Of a stretch of 50,912 bases of DNA, positions 24,921 to 35,391 are shown in pieces. The notes below the pieces were generated by a model. That model made no database searches. It was not told where the DNA came from and saw only the letters and a program-made list of their open reading frames with translations. The stretch is from the NCBI GenBank assembly GCA_937875295.1, contig CALLXS010000117.1, positions 1 to 50,912 of the forward strand, written 5' to 3'. The DNA comes from an uncultured bacterium (GTDB lineage Bacteria > Bacteroidota > Ignavibacteria > Kapaibacteriales > UBA2268). The position numbers and the translations under genes are program-made. Numbering within the stretch: position 1 is the stretch's first letter; every line of letters starts with the position of its first letter.

Positions 24921-27827
24921 ATGGCAAACAAGAAAAAAGAATCAAAGAAGAAAAATTCTTCAACAAAAAATCAAAAATATGTCTATTATTTTGGCGGAAA
25001 AAAGGCTGACGGCGATGCTGGAATGAAAAACCTCTTAGGAGGTAAAGGTGCAAATTTAGCTGAAATGATAAATATGAAGCTACCTGTACCGGGTGGTTTT
25101 ACAATCACAACTGATGTATGTACATATTATTATGACAACAAGAAAACTTATCCAGCTGTATTAGCAAACCAAGTTGAAGAATCTTTAGTAAAATTAGAAA
25201 AAGAAATGGGGATGAAATTCGGAGATGAAAATAATCCTTTATTATTATCAGTGCGTTCTGGCTCAAGAGCTTCAATGCCAGGAATGATGGATACAATTTT
25301 AAATTTAGGCTTAAATGATAAAACAGTACAAGGATTAATTAATAAATCTGGTAATGAGAGATTTGCTTATGATTCATATAGAAGATTTATTGCAATGTAT
25401 GGTGATGTAGTACTTGACTTAAAACCAAAAACTAAAGATGATATTGATCCATTTGAAGCCATTATTGAAAAGAAAAAAGAAAAAAGAAAAATCATCACAG
25501 ATTATGAATTATCAGTTCAAGATTTAAAAGAATTAGTAGTTGAATTTAAAAAAGCAATTAAAGATAATACAGGAATTGATTTCCCAGAAGATCCAAAAGA
25601 ACAATTATGGGGAGCAATTGCAGCTGTATTTAATTCGTGGCAAAATCCAAGAGCTATTGTTTATAGAAGATTAAATAAAATTCCAGAAGAATGGGGTACT
25701 GCTGTAAATATCCAAGCTATGGTATTTGGAAATATGGGTGAAACTTCAGGAACTGGTGTTGCTTTTACTCGCGATGCAGCTAATGGCGATAATATTTTCT
25801 ATGGTGAATTCTTAATGGATGCACAAGGCGAAGATGTAGTAGCTGGAATTCGCACTCCTCTTAAAATTGATGTTTTAAAAGAAAAAGATTCTAAATCTTA
25901 TAATGAATTATTAGATATTCGTAAAATATTAGAAGAACATTATAGAGATATGCTTGATGTAGAATTTACTATCCAAGAAGGTAAATTATATATGCTACAA
26001 TGCCGCGTAGGAAAGAGAACTGCAATGGCAGCTGTTAAAATTGCTTATGATATGGTAAATGAAGGAATGATCACTCCTAAAGAAGCATTAATGCGTATTG
26101 AACCAGACCAATTAAACCAATTACTTCGTCCGGTATTTGATCAAGCTGAATTAAAAAAAGCTTTAAATGATAAGCAATTATTAGCTCACGGATTAAACGC
26201 TGGTCCTGGTGCAGCTGCTGGGAAAGTAGTTTTTAATGCAGAAGATGCAATTGCACTTAATGCAAAAGGCGAAAAAGTAATACTAGTTCGTATTGAAACT
26301 TCTCCAGAAGATATCGCAGGTATGAATGCTGCTGAAGGTATTTTAACAGCTCGTGGAGGTATGACTTCACATGCAGCTTTAGTAGCTCGTCAAATGGGTA
26401 AAGTATGCGTAGCTGGTTGCGGAACATTAAATATTGATTACAAAAAACGTCAATTCTTTGTAGAAGGAAATGACAAAAATATTATTAAAGAAGGCGATTA
26501 TATTTCGATTGATGGTTCTACTGGTAATGTATTTAAAGGTAATATTCCTACTAAACCAAGCGAAGTAGTAGAAGTATTAGTAACTAAAACTTTAAAACCA
26601 AATGATGCACCAATTTACAAAATGTACGATCAAATCATGAATTGGGCAGATAAATATAGAAGATTAAATATTAGAACAAATGCTGATCAGCCTGATCAAG
26701 CTACAAATGCCGTTGCTTTTGGTGCTGAAGGAATAGGCTTATGTCGTACTGAACACATGTTCTTTGGAGAAGGTAAAATTGGTCCAATGAGAGAAATGAT
26801 TTTAGCAGATAGTGTAGAGAATCGTAAAAGAGCACTTTCTAAAATTCTTCCTTTCCAAAGAAAAGATTTTGAAGGTATATTTGAAGCAATGGATGGAAAA
26901 CCAGTTACAGTAAGAACAATTGATCCACCTTTGCATGAATTCTTACCACATGAAGAAGCTGAACAAGCAGAATTAGCTAAAAATATGAAAATTACTGTAC
27001 AGCAAGTAAAAGATAGAGTTGCATCATTGCATGAATTTAATCCTATGCTTGGTTTCCGCGGTTGCAGATTAGGTCTAATATTCCCAGAAATTACAGAAAT
27101 GCAAGCAAGAGCAATTTTCGAAGCAGCAGTAAATACCATTAAAAAAGGTAAAAAAGTACTTCCTGAAGTAATGATTCCACTTGTAGGCAATGTAAAAGAA
27201 TTAAAGAGCCAAGAAGAAATCGTTCGACGTGCAGCTCGCGAAGTAATGGAAGAAACTAGTGTGAAATTTGACTATTTAGTTGGTACAATGATAGAAATCC
27301 CACGTGGTGCTATCACTGCTAAAGAAATTGCAGAAGTTGCTGAATTCTTTTCTTTCGGAACAAACGACTTAACTCAAACTACATTAGGTCTTAGTAGAGA
27401 TGACTCTGGCAAATTCCTACCGGAATATGTCAATAGAGAAGTCTATAAAGTAGATCCTTTTATTTCAGTAGATCAAGAAGGCGTTGGATTCTTAATGAAA
27501 CACGCAGTCGAACAAGGTAGAATTACTAATCCAAAAATTAAACTTGGTATTTGTGGTGAACACGGTGGCGACCCTGATTCTGTAGAATTCTGTCATAATT
27601 TAGGATTAAATTATGTATCTTGCTCACCTTTTAGAGTTCCTATAGCACGTTTGGCTGCTGCGAGAGCTGCAATCAAAGAAGCTGAATTAGAAGCTCCAGT
27701 GGCAAAAGATTCTAAAAAAGAAGTGAAAGCAAAAAAATCATCAAAAAAAGATGATAAAAAATCAAAAGATAAAAAATCAAAAAAAGATGATAAGAAATCA
27801 AAAGATAAAAAATCTAAAAAGAAATAA
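24921..27827 (+). CDS. ppdK: Pyruvate, phosphate dikinase with lysine-rich tails
   Basis: A 968-residue dikinase that interconverts pyruvate + ATP + Pi and PEP + AMP + PPi. The N-terminal nucleotide-binding domain has GGKGANLAEM (about 41-50) and SVRSGSRASMPGMMDT. The swivelling phosphohistidine domain has GGMTSHAA with His484, and the C-terminal PEP/pyruvate barrel carries ERMF-type motifs and CGEHGGDP. Family members are about 870-880 residues. The excess comes from an 18-residue Lys/Ser/Asn head and a tail of about 45 residues made almost only of Lys, Ser and Asp. The tail contains a tandem 12-residue repeat. A -7-like TAAATTTG lies at 24824-24831, 90 bases upstream. It ends at a two-way terminator. 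Confidence 0.95.
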   Translation: MANKKKESKKKNSSTKNQKYVYYFGGKKADGDAGMKNLLGGKGANLAEMINMKLPVPGGFTITTDVCTYYYDNKKTYPAVLANQVEESLVKLEKEMGMKFGDENNPLLLSVRSGSRASMPGMMDTILNLGLNDKTVQGLINKSGNERFAYDSYRRFIAMYGDVVLDLKPKTKDDIDPFEAIIEKKKEKRKIITDYELSVQDLKELVVEFKKAIKDNTGIDFPEDPKEQLWGAIAAVFNSWQNPRAIVYRRLNKIPEEWGTAVNIQAMVFGNMGETSGTGVAFTRDAANGDNIFYGEFLMDAQGEDVVAGIRTPLKIDVLKEKDSKSYNELLDIRKILEEHYRDMLDVEFTIQEGKLYMLQCRVGKRTAMAAVKIAYDMVNEGMITPKEALMRIEPDQLNQLLRPVFDQAELKKALNDKQLLAHGLNAGPGAAAGKVVFNAEDAIALNAKGEKVILVRIETSPEDIAGMNAAEGILTARGGMTSHAALVARQMGKVCVAGCGTLNIDYKKRQFFVEGNDKNIIKEGDYISIDGSTGNVFKGNIPTKPSEVVEVLVTKTLKPNDAPIYKMYDQIMNWADKYRRLNIRTNADQPDQATNAVAFGAEGIGLCRTEHMFFGEGKIGPMREMILADSVENRKRALSKILPFQRKDFEGIFEAMDGKPVTVRTIDPPLHEFLPHEEAEQAELAKNMKITVQQVKDRVASLHEFNPMLGFRGCRLGLIFPEITEMQARAIFEAAVNTIKKGKKVLPEVMIPLVGNVKELKSQEEIVRRAAREVMEETSVKFDYLVGTMIEIPRGAITAKEIAEVAEFFSFGTNDLTQTTLGLSRDDSGKFLPEYVNREVYKVDPFISVDQEGVGFLMKHAVEQGRITNPKIKLGICGEHGGDPDSVEFCHNLGLNYVSCSPFRVPIARLAAARAAIKEAELEAPVAKDSKKEVKAKKSSKKDDKKSKDKKSKKDDKKSKDKKSKKK
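27750..27821 (+). repeat. Tandem repeat inside the ppdK tail
   Basis: Two direct 36-base units (27750-27785, 27786-27821) differ at only a few bases and encode DDKKSKDKKSKK twice in frame. The repeat probably arose by slippage and can vary in copy number. Confidence 0.85.
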
Positions 27828-27847
27828 TTAGATTAATTGAAAATTCA

Positions 27848-27880
27848 AAAGTCCTCTTTTATAAGCTAAAAGAGGACTTT
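27848..27880. terminator. Bidirectional terminator between ppdK and the CBS gene
   Basis: AAAGTCCTCTTTT (27848-27860) pairs perfectly with AAAAGAGGACTTT (27868-27880) around a seven-base loop, between convergent genes. Confidence 0.85.
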
Positions 27881-27906
27881 CTTTATATATGTTTTGTTTG
27901 TTTTTT

Positions 27907-28335
27907 TTAACTTAAAAACTCTTTTTTAATATAAAATAAAATATCAAAAACAGTAACAATTCCTACTAAATTATTATCCCAATCTACTACAGGTAAGAAC
28001 TCAATATGTTTTTTTGCCAAAATTTCAATAGCTTTAGCAATGCTATCTTCAGGGTAGATTATATGAACATTTTTATCAAAAATATCTTGATAATCACTAA
28101 TTTTATTGTAGCCAATATCTTCTTTATCAGCATCAACTTCATAGATTTGCCTTAAAGAATATTCATTTAATTTTTTTGAAGTTATAATTCCAACTAATTT
28201 CCCATTTTCTAGGACTGGAACTTGATGCACATTTTCTTCTTTCATAATATCATCAGCTTTTTTTAAGCTATCGTCTAATTCTACTGTGAAAGCACCTTTA
28301 GTCATAATGCTTTCAATTTTTTCTAACTTTAACAT
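27907..28335 (-). CDS. Two-CBS-domain protein
   Basis: A 142-residue protein made only of a pair of CBS motifs (about 8-60 and 78-138). The pattern VHQVPVLENGKLVGIITSKKL in the first and FLPVVDWDNNLVGIVTVFDIL in the second is typical. Such Bateman modules bind adenosine nucleotides or S-adenosylmethionine and regulate partner proteins. No partner is fused here, so the target is unknown. AGGAA lies eight bases before the ATG. It sits next to ppdK, an AMP/ATP-linked enzyme, but convergently, so a link is only a thought. A TATTTTTG -7-like element lies on its strand at 28376-28369. Confidence 0.85.
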   Translation of the reverse strand: MLKLEKIESIMTKGAFTVELDDSLKKADDIMKEENVHQVPVLENGKLVGIITSKKLNEYSLRQIYEVDADKEDIGYNKISDYQDIFDKNVHIIYPEDSIAKAIEILAKKHIEFLPVVDWDNNLVGIVTVFDILFYIKKEFLS

Positions 28336-28402
28336 CGTTTTTATTCCTTATTTACAATGATTTTATAACAAAAATAATATTTATTAAAAACAAAAATTTT
28401 AA

Positions 28403-28433
28403 TTGTATTTATAATTTAATAAACTTAATTTTG
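28403..28433 (+). promoter_or_regulatory. Candidate promoter for the secreted C25-like gene
   Basis: TTG (28403-28405), then a 20-base spacer, then TAATTTTG (28426-28433) gives the full Bacteroidota -33/-7 arrangement. The start codon is 28 bases further on. It is the best promoter match in the window. Confidence 0.55.
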
Positions 28434-28461
28434 TAAAAGTTATTTTAAATTAAATAATAAA

Positions 28462-30402
28462 ATGAAAAACTTTACACTTTTAATAGCGATATTTATTATT
28501 TATAACACTTCTTTTGCTTATAAACCAGTTGATTTTTCAGTCTGTCTAAATCTGAAATCAGATTCCACAAATAGAAAAATTTATCTCGATTGGAGTACAA
28601 GCAATGTGACCAAAAATTTCACCTTAAAGAGATTAGAATATATTAATAACCACCCAAATTGGATAATTCTAAAAGAGAACACCAATGATCATTCATATAT
28701 TGACAGCAATTTATCTTATGACAGAATCTATGAATATAGAGTGGAGAACCATTTCGATACTGCTTTTGTGGGGTATGGGTATAATACTACTGTATTAAAT
28801 GCAATTTATCAAAATTCTACAAAAAATTTATTACTATTAGTTGATGAAGAAGTATATAAAGAAATTCCTCAAGAAATAAATAATTATAAAAAAATATTGA
28901 TTTGCGATAATTATAGAGTTTATTTAAGAACAGCACCGAGAGCTGAAATATTTGATTCTGCAAAAGTAATTCTTACAAAAAAAATAATTAATGATTTGCG
29001 AGATACAATTGACTTAGATTATATACTACTTTTTGGAAGAATCCCAGTGGCTTATTCCGGAGCTTTAACGATTGACGGACATTCTGATCATTTTGGAGCT
29101 TTCCCAGCTGATGTTTATTATACTTTATCAGATAGATTCTTTACTGATAGCCTAGTAGAGAGTACTTCTGCATCATTGGATAGAAATAAAAACGTTCCAT
29201 TTGATGGAAAATTTGATTTAACAAACATTGAAGAAATAGTAAAAATTGCAATTGGAAGAGTAGATTTCTATGATTTACCATTATTTCAAGAAAGCGAAAT
29301 TGAATTATATAAAAATTACATTACAAAAATCGAAAATTACAAATATCAAAAATTCCCTATAGAATATAAATCAATTATCAATGATGAGCTTGGCTTAGGT
29401 ACATATAATGAAGTATGGGGAGCTGAAGGTTATATTAATTCTTATTGCTTATTTGGTGAAAATAATATTTCTGAAGCACCATTTAAAAATAATATATATG
29501 ATAACAATTATTTTATTAGTTTTTCAAGTGCTTATTCAAGCTATCAACATAATGGAAATATTATCGGTGCTCAAGAATTTGCAGAAAATAATATTAATTG
29601 TATAATGAGTTGTATATTTGGTTCTTATTTGGGAGATTGGGATTTTCAAAATGCTCTATTGCGTAGTGCAATTGCTTCGACTCCAAAAATGCTTAATTCT
29701 TATTTTGGGGGACGTCCTTTTTGGCATTTATATTCCCTTAATTTAGGAGGGACAATAGGGGAGGCATATAAAATTTCAATAAATAATGATATTAAATATA
29801 AAACTACTCAATTATTTGGTAGCAGAATGGTTCATATTGCTCTAATGGGTGATCCTACAATTAGAATGTATAATATAAAACCCGTAATAAATTTTAATGT
29901 AGAAAAAATTAATGACATTAAAACTTTTACTTGGGAAAATCAAAATGAATTTTATGTAAATATTTATTCTGCCAAAAATATTGATTCAGAATTTGTAAAG
30001 TTAAATTATTTTCCAATAATGGAAGATCACTTTTCGATACTTGATACTTGCAAAGATTGTATTTATATGATACGGAATGTTCCTAAAAATAACATTCAGA
30101 CTCGATCCGCTCGGTTCTATAGAGAAAGTATTGGGGTACTTAACGAAAAAATTGTAAATATTAAAGATAACTTGACAAATAATCCTGAAATCGAAATAAA
30201 AATATTTGATAATAAAATTGAAATTAACTCCAATGAAGCAATTAGGTCTTATGAAATATTTAATATTTTAGGAGAGAAGCTTTTATTTAATAATTTTGAT
30301 AATTATACCGATAACTTTATAATTGATAAGTCTTTATTAATGAATGGAATTTATATTTGCAGAATAAATAAAAATAAGGATTATAAATTATTAATTTATT
30401 AA
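28462..30402 (+). CDS. Secreted C25-peptidase-like protein with type IX secretion C-terminal domain
   Basis: A 646-residue exported protein with a signal peptide (about 1-19, ending SFA-YKP). A fibronectin type III-like region follows (about 38-95), then a large domain resembling the gingipain/C25 caspase-like fold. The latter includes YILLFGRIPVAYSG (about 188), SDHFGAFPADVYY (about 208), IAIGRVDFYDLP (about 262) and a SCIFGSYLGDWD stretch (about 386). Whether His and Cys there form an active dyad is uncertain. The last 80 residues match the type IX sorting domain: SYEIFNILGEKLL followed by LLMNGIYICRI and a basic end. It should cross the outer membrane via PorSS/T9SS. Monocistronic or ahead of glgP; substrate unknown. 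Confidence 0.75.
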   Translation: MKNFTLLIAIFIIYNTSFAYKPVDFSVCLNLKSDSTNRKIYLDWSTSNVTKNFTLKRLEYINNHPNWIILKENTNDHSYIDSNLSYDRIYEYRVENHFDTAFVGYGYNTTVLNAIYQNSTKNLLLLVDEEVYKEIPQEINNYKKILICDNYRVYLRTAPRAEIFDSAKVILTKKIINDLRDTIDLDYILLFGRIPVAYSGALTIDGHSDHFGAFPADVYYTLSDRFFTDSLVESTSASLDRNKNVPFDGKFDLTNIEEIVKIAIGRVDFYDLPLFQESEIELYKNYITKIENYKYQKFPIEYKSIINDELGLGTYNEVWGAEGYINSYCLFGENNISEAPFKNNIYDNNYFISFSSAYSSYQHNGNIIGAQEFAENNINCIMSCIFGSYLGDWDFQNALLRSAIASTPKMLNSYFGGRPFWHLYSLNLGGTIGEAYKISINNDIKYKTTQLFGSRMVHIALMGDPTIRMYNIKPVINFNVEKINDIKTFTWENQNEFYVNIYSAKNIDSEFVKLNYFPIMEDHFSILDTCKDCIYMIRNVPKNNIQTRSARFYRESIGVLNEKIVNIKDNLTNNPEIEIKIFDNKIEINSNEAIRSYEIFNILGEKLLFNNFDNYTDNFIIDKSLLMNGIYICRINKNKDYKLLIY

Positions 30403-30487
30403 TAAAAGAAAAAAAAATGAAGTTCGTTTATAATAAATTAAAGTAACAAAAATTGAAAAATTTATAACAAATTGGAAATAAATAATT

Positions 30488-33043
30488 ATGGTAAAACCTC
30501 TTCATAGTTACATTGTAACAGCAAAATTACCCGAAAAAATCGAAAAATTAAAAGAATTAGCGTATAATTTCTGGTGGTGTTGGAATTCAGAAGCTAAAGA
30601 GATGTTCGTGAGAATGAATAGAAATCTCTGGAATGAAGTTAATCATAGCCCTGTAATGCTTATAAATAAATTAGATCAGCAGGAATTAGAAGATTTAGCA
30701 AATCAAGCTGATTTTGTTGCATTTTTAGAGCATAATTATAGACAATTCAAAAGATATATGCAGGATAAAGGTTGGTATGGTACTTTAAATCAGACTACTA
30801 AGAATGGTATAGCTTATTTTTCAACAGAATATGGAATCAACGAATCATTTCCTAATTATTCCGGTGGATTAGGGATCTTGTCAGGTGATCATTTAAAATC
30901 ATCAAGCGATTTAGGATTGCCATTAGTAGGAGTAGGATTATTATATCAACAAGGATATTTTAGACAACATCTTACTCAAAATGGGTGGCAAACGGAATCA
31001 TATAATTTCAATGATTTCTTCTCAATGGCATTAGTAAGAATTGAAGATGATAAAGGCGTTCCTTTAAAAATCGAAGTAGATTTGCCTAACGGTAAGTGCT
31101 ATGCACACGTATGGAAATTACAAGTCGGTAAAGTACCATTATATTTACTTGATACTAATATTGCAGAAAATACTAATCCAGAATATAGAGATATTTCTGA
31201 CCAATTATATGGTGGCACTCGCGAAACTCGTATTCAGCAAGAAATAGTGCTTGGTATAGGTGGTATTAGAGCATTAAAAGCAATGAACATCGAACCAGAT
31301 GTGGTTCATATTAATGAAGGACATGCAGCTTTCGCTCTTTTAGAAAGGACTTATAATATTATGCAAAAGCATAATGTAGATTTCGAAACTGCAAGCATAA
31401 TTACAAAAATGTCATCAGTATTTACTACTCACACACCGGTTCCTGCCGGAAATGAATCTTTTAATATCTCACGAATGGATGCATATTTTGCAAATTATTA
31501 CCCTAAATTAGGTATTAATAGAGATTATTTTATTAAGCTTGGGCAAATTGGCGATGTAGCTAATGATGAGCATTTCTCAATGACAGTGTTAGGATTAAAA
31601 CTTACTGCATATCATAATGGAGTAAGCAAATTACACGGAGAAGTTTCTAGAAAAATGTGGAAAAATATTTGGCCTAATTTTTCTGAAAACGAAGTACCAA
31701 TTGGTCATATTACAAATGGTATTCATACATCTACTTGGGTAGCAAGAGAATTTTCAGAATTATTTGATAATTATTTAACTCCAAGATGGCGTACAGAAAC
31801 TGATAATAATGCAATTTGGGATAAAATGGATCTTATACCTAATGAAGAAATATGGCGTGAGAAGCAACGAAGAAGAATGAGATTAATTCTATTTGCAAGA
31901 GACTTTTTAAAGGAAAGACAAAGAGAATTTTTAGGTGTAGATGAAATTCGAAAGATAAATGAATATTTAGATCCTGATGCTTTAACTATTGGTTTTGCAA
32001 GGAGATTTGCTACATATAAAAGAGCTTTGTTATTGTTTAAAGATATGGAAAGGCTATCGCGAATAGTTAATAATCCAGAAAAACCAGTACAAATTATTAT
32101 TGCTGGTAAAGCTCACCCTCATGATACTGCCGGAAAAGAAGTAATTCAAGCAATTATTCAAAATATTAGAAAATATAATTTAGAAAAAAGAATTATTTTT
32201 ATCGAAGATTACGATATGGTAATTGCACGATATATGGTAAAAGGATGCGATGTATGGTTGAATAATCCTATTAGACCAATGGAAGCAAGCGGTACTAGCG
32301 GTATGAAAGCTGGATTAAATGGTACATTGAATTTCAGTATTTTAGATGGTTGGTGGGACGAAGGATATGATGGATCAAATGGATTCGCAATCGGAAATGG
32401 CGAGGAATATTCAAATTATGATGAACAAGAAGTTATCGAATCTGATGCTTTATATGATACTTTAGAAAATGTTGTAATAGCTACATATTATGATAGAGTA
32501 GGATTTAAGAAAATTCCAGATAAATGGACAACATTGATGAAAAATTCAATTAAGACAATTGCAGGGAATTTCTCTACAACAAGAATGATTAAAGATTATA
32601 CAAATCAATTCTATGTGCCAGCACAAAATAACTTTACTAAACTATCGAGCGATGTAGCTAAAAGTGCAATAAACTTTAAGAATTGGCGAGAAAAAGTACA
32701 AAAAGAATGGGATAAAATTGAAATTTCAAATTACAAGATTCTTAATAATGGAGAATATTATTTAGGAAAAGAAATAAATATCTCAACAGATGTGAAGCTT
32801 GGTAACTTAACACCTGATGAAGTAATAGTGCAAGTAGTTTATGGTGATGTTGACCATAAAGATGAATTAATTAATACCTTTAGCACTAATCTTTCTTTTG
32901 TACAAAAAGACGGCGAAATATCTAAATATACAGGGTCATATAAATGCTCTGGAAATGGTATGCAAGGTTTTACAATACGAATATTACCTAAACACGAATT
33001 TATGATAAATACAAGTGATTTGAATTTAGCTACTTGGGCTAGA
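30488..33043 (+). CDS. glgP: Alpha-glucan (glycogen) phosphorylase
   Basis: An 852-residue GT35-family phosphorylase of the short bacterial/archaeal type (TIGR02094 class). It releases glucose-1-phosphate from glycogen or maltodextrin. The N-terminal segment IAYFSTEYGINESFPNYSGGLG (read in two halves, about 108-129) is the family hallmark. The pyridoxal-phosphate lysine is Lys607 in EASGTSGMKAGLNG, followed by DGWWDEGY. The C-terminal about 100 residues form a beta-rich extension. The ATG begins MVKPLHSYIV, matching relatives. The stop codon is at 33043-33045 in the TAG/TAA region. It shares a two-way terminator with the ROK kinase gene, which may handle the glucose side of the same pathway (inference). 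Confidence 0.93.
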
Positions 33044-33076
33044 TAATTTCGTAAGAAATTCAAATTGATAAATATA

Positions 33077-33110
33077 AAAAGCTACTTTTAATATGTTAAA
33101 AGTAGCTTTT
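33077..33110. terminator. Bidirectional terminator between glgP and the ROK kinase gene
   Basis: A perfect 15-base inverted repeat (AAAAGCTACTTTTAA / TTAAAAGTAGCTTTT) with a four-base loop lies between convergent genes and has T-rich ends on both strands. Confidence 0.9.
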
Positions 33111-33129
33111 ATTTTGTAGAAATTAAATA

Positions 33130-34059
33130 TTATAAAACAAGAGATGCTGCTCCAAGAATTGCAGCATTTCCTTGAGGAAGTCCTGAGAGTTCAATTTTTA
33201 CTGAACTTTTAAATACATTTAATAGATTATTATAAAAGGAATTTCGAATTGGATTAAGTATTAAATCTTTGGCATTTGCTACACCCCCAAAAATAAATAT
33301 ATGCGATGGACTTGTAATCAAAGTAGCTTGAGCTAATTGATAGCCTAATATTTTGCCAGTAATATTAAATACTTCATTAGAAACTTTATCACCTTTAATT
33401 GCAGCATTGTAAATATCAATTGTTGATAAATTTTGAATTCCATGAAGCAATGAATCATTGTTTTTTTCTATTAATTCTTTTGCAGTTTCAATTATTCCAT
33501 TTGCTGAACAATATGTTTCTAAACATCCTTTTCTACCGCAATTACATTGCCTCCCTTCAATAATTGCAGTTGTATGACCGATTTCTCCAGCATAACCGCT
33601 TGCTCCTAATAGAATTTTTTTATTTATCACTATCCCAGCACCTACTCCTGTACCAAGAGTAATTACAATAAAATTATCCAAATCTTTAGCATTACCGTAC
33701 ACCATTTCGCCTATTGCAGCAGCATTTGCATCATTTGAAAGCACAATAGGAGTATTGAAGTTATTTTTTAATAATTTTACGATATTAATATTATTATGCC
33801 AGGGTAAATTATGAGCATCTTCGATAAATCCTGTAAAGTGATTTGCCATAGGAGCTCCAATGCCAATCCCCTCGATTTTTTGTAGAGGTATAGTTTCGAA
33901 AAATTTTGAAATTTCATCTGACAATTTAATAATATATTTTTCAGAAGTTAAGTACTCAAAAGTATGGAATTTAGTTTTAAGTAGAATTTGTCCAGTTTCA
34001 TCAACTAAACCAATTTCTGTGTTTGTACCTCCAATATCAATACCAATTGAATATTTCAT
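33130..34059 (-). CDS. ROK-family sugar kinase (glucokinase-like)
   Basis: A 309-residue ROK protein without a DNA-binding domain, so a kinase rather than a repressor. The ATP-binding GIDIGGTNTEIGLV is at about 5-18. The zinc-binding CNCGRKGCLE is near residue 175 and GEIGH precedes it. The active-site Asp is in LSNDANAAAIGE (about 100-111). Most such enzymes phosphorylate glucose or an amino sugar. The neighbouring convergent glgP makes glucokinase plausible. It begins 2 bases after the queA stop, so is co-translated with it. Confidence 0.87.
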   Translation of the reverse strand: MKYSIGIDIGGTNTEIGLVDETGQILLKTKFHTFEYLTSEKYIIKLSDEISKFFETIPLQKIEGIGIGAPMANHFTGFIEDAHNLPWHNNINIVKLLKNNFNTPIVLSNDANAAAIGEMVYGNAKDLDNFIVITLGTGVGAGIVINKKILLGASGYAGEIGHTTAIIEGRQCNCGRKGCLETYCSANGIIETAKELIEKNNDSLLHGIQNLSTIDIYNAAIKGDKVSNEVFNITGKILGYQLAQATLITSPSHIFIFGGVANAKDLILNPIRNSFYNNLLNVFKSSVKIELSGLPQGNAAILGAASLVL

Positions 34060-34061
34060 AT

Positions 34062-35297
34062 TTAAATTTTATTTTTAATTAGAAGATTTGCGTCACCATA
34101 GCTCAGAAAACGATAATTATTTTCTAATGCAAAATGATAAGATTTTTCCCATAATTCTTTACCAATAAATGCAGCTACAAGTAGAATTAATGTACTTTTA
34201 GGTTGATGAAAATTTGTAATCATCATATCTACAATTTTAAAGTCATAACCTGGTACGATTAACAACTTTGTTCTTACAGTAATTTCATTAATTTTATTAT
34301 CATCTAAATACTTTAAAATTGCGTTAATAGAATTAATAGAGGATACTTTTTCTGTTGATTTATAAGGATAGAATTGGTCGAAAATATCAGTATCATAATT
34401 TAATACTAAAGAGGGCGATTCAATTAATTTATAACCAATCCAAAAAATGCTTTCGAGAATACGTGTGGAAGTAGTTCCTACAGCTAATATGTTGTTTTTG
34501 CTTTCGATTGCATTTTTAAGATTTAAAATATCAGATTTTTTTATGATAATTCTTTCGGAATGCATATCAAATTCTTCGAGATTATCTGTGTTAATTGGTT
34601 TAAAAGTACCAAGTCCAACATGAAGAGTTAGCTCAAAAATTCCAAAACCTTTATTATTTAATTTTTGCATTAACAAATCTGTGAAATGAAGTCCAGCTGT
34701 TGGAGCAGCTACAGACCCCTCTAAATTTGCATATATCGTTTGATAATTCATTTTATCTTCGATAATATTGTCTCTTCGAATGTAAGGGGGAAGAGGTACA
34801 TTCCCAAATTGATTTAAAAATTCTCTAACTGATAAATTTATTTTAGACGGATCAAATTCTACAATTGCCTCATTTCCATTTTTTTGAGACACTGTAAATT
34901 CAATTATCTGTGAATTATAATTATAAAATAATTTATCTCCAGTTTTAATGTTTTTCCCTCCAATTATGCAATTCCAGATAACTTTACATTTTTGATCAAG
35001 TGCAGTAATATATTCTTTACTTGGTGAAATTGGTGAAGTTAGAAAAATCTCAGCTTTGCCGCCATTTACTTTATTTGTAAAGATTCTAGCAAAAATTACT
35101 TTACTTGAATTTATAAATAAAGATGTATTTTTCGGGATTAATTTATCTAAGTCTTTAAATATTTCAGTTTTAATAGAATTTTCAATTTTATTCACACATA
35201 ACAGTTTGCATTCATCTCTGTTTTCCAATGGGAAAAAAGCGATTTTCTCGTTTGGTAAATTATAAGAATATTCTGCTAAATTAATTTTTGGGAACAT
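34062..35297 (-). CDS. queA: S-adenosylmethionine:tRNA ribosyltransferase-isomerase
   Basis: A 411-residue QueA that transfers and isomerises the ribosyl group of SAM onto 7-aminomethyl-7-deazaguanine in tRNA, giving epoxyqueuosine. Recognisable segments: NSSKVIFARI, GNVPLPPYI, YQTIYANLEGSVAAPTAGLHFT, LHVGLGTFKP and MITNFHQPKSTLI. It is longer than the roughly 350-residue form because of extra residues in the middle and in the C-terminal half (about 285-345). No preQ1 riboswitch is seen in front of it. It precedes the ROK gene by 2 bases. Confidence 0.93.
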   Translation of the reverse strand: MFPKINLAEYSYNLPNEKIAFFPLENRDECKLLCVNKIENSIKTEIFKDLDKLIPKNTSLFINSSKVIFARIFTNKVNGGKAEIFLTSPISPSKEYITALDQKCKVIWNCIIGGKNIKTGDKLFYNYNSQIIEFTVSQKNGNEAIVEFDPSKINLSVREFLNQFGNVPLPPYIRRDNIIEDKMNYQTIYANLEGSVAAPTAGLHFTDLLMQKLNNKGFGIFELTLHVGLGTFKPINTDNLEEFDMHSERIIIKKSDILNLKNAIESKNNILAVGTTSTRILESIFWIGYKLIESPSLVLNYDTDIFDQFYPYKSTEKVSSINSINAILKYLDDNKINEITVRTKLLIVPGYDFKIVDMMITNFHQPKSTLILLVAAFIGKELWEKSYHFALENNYRFLSYGDANLLIKNKI

Positions 35298-35331
35298 TAA
35301 AATATGTTAGGATTTAATATATATAAAAATA

Positions 35332-35362
35332 AAAAGCGTTCTAAAATAATTAAAACGCTTTT
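35332..35362 (-). terminator. Terminator of the LolA-like gene
   Basis: AAAAGCGTT (35332-35340) pairs with AACGCTTTT (35354-35362) around a 13-base loop. On the minus strand it is followed by TTTTTATTTTT. It lies 30 bases past the stop of the 36141-35392 gene and upstream of queA. Confidence 0.7.
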
Positions 35363-35391
35363 AAATAAAAAATACTTATTTTTAATTTTTA

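Noticed and set aside
26696..27190. Minus-strand frame of 164 codons inside ppdK
   Set aside because: Lies antisense to the conserved PEP-binding barrel of PPDK; no start signal or recognisable domain.
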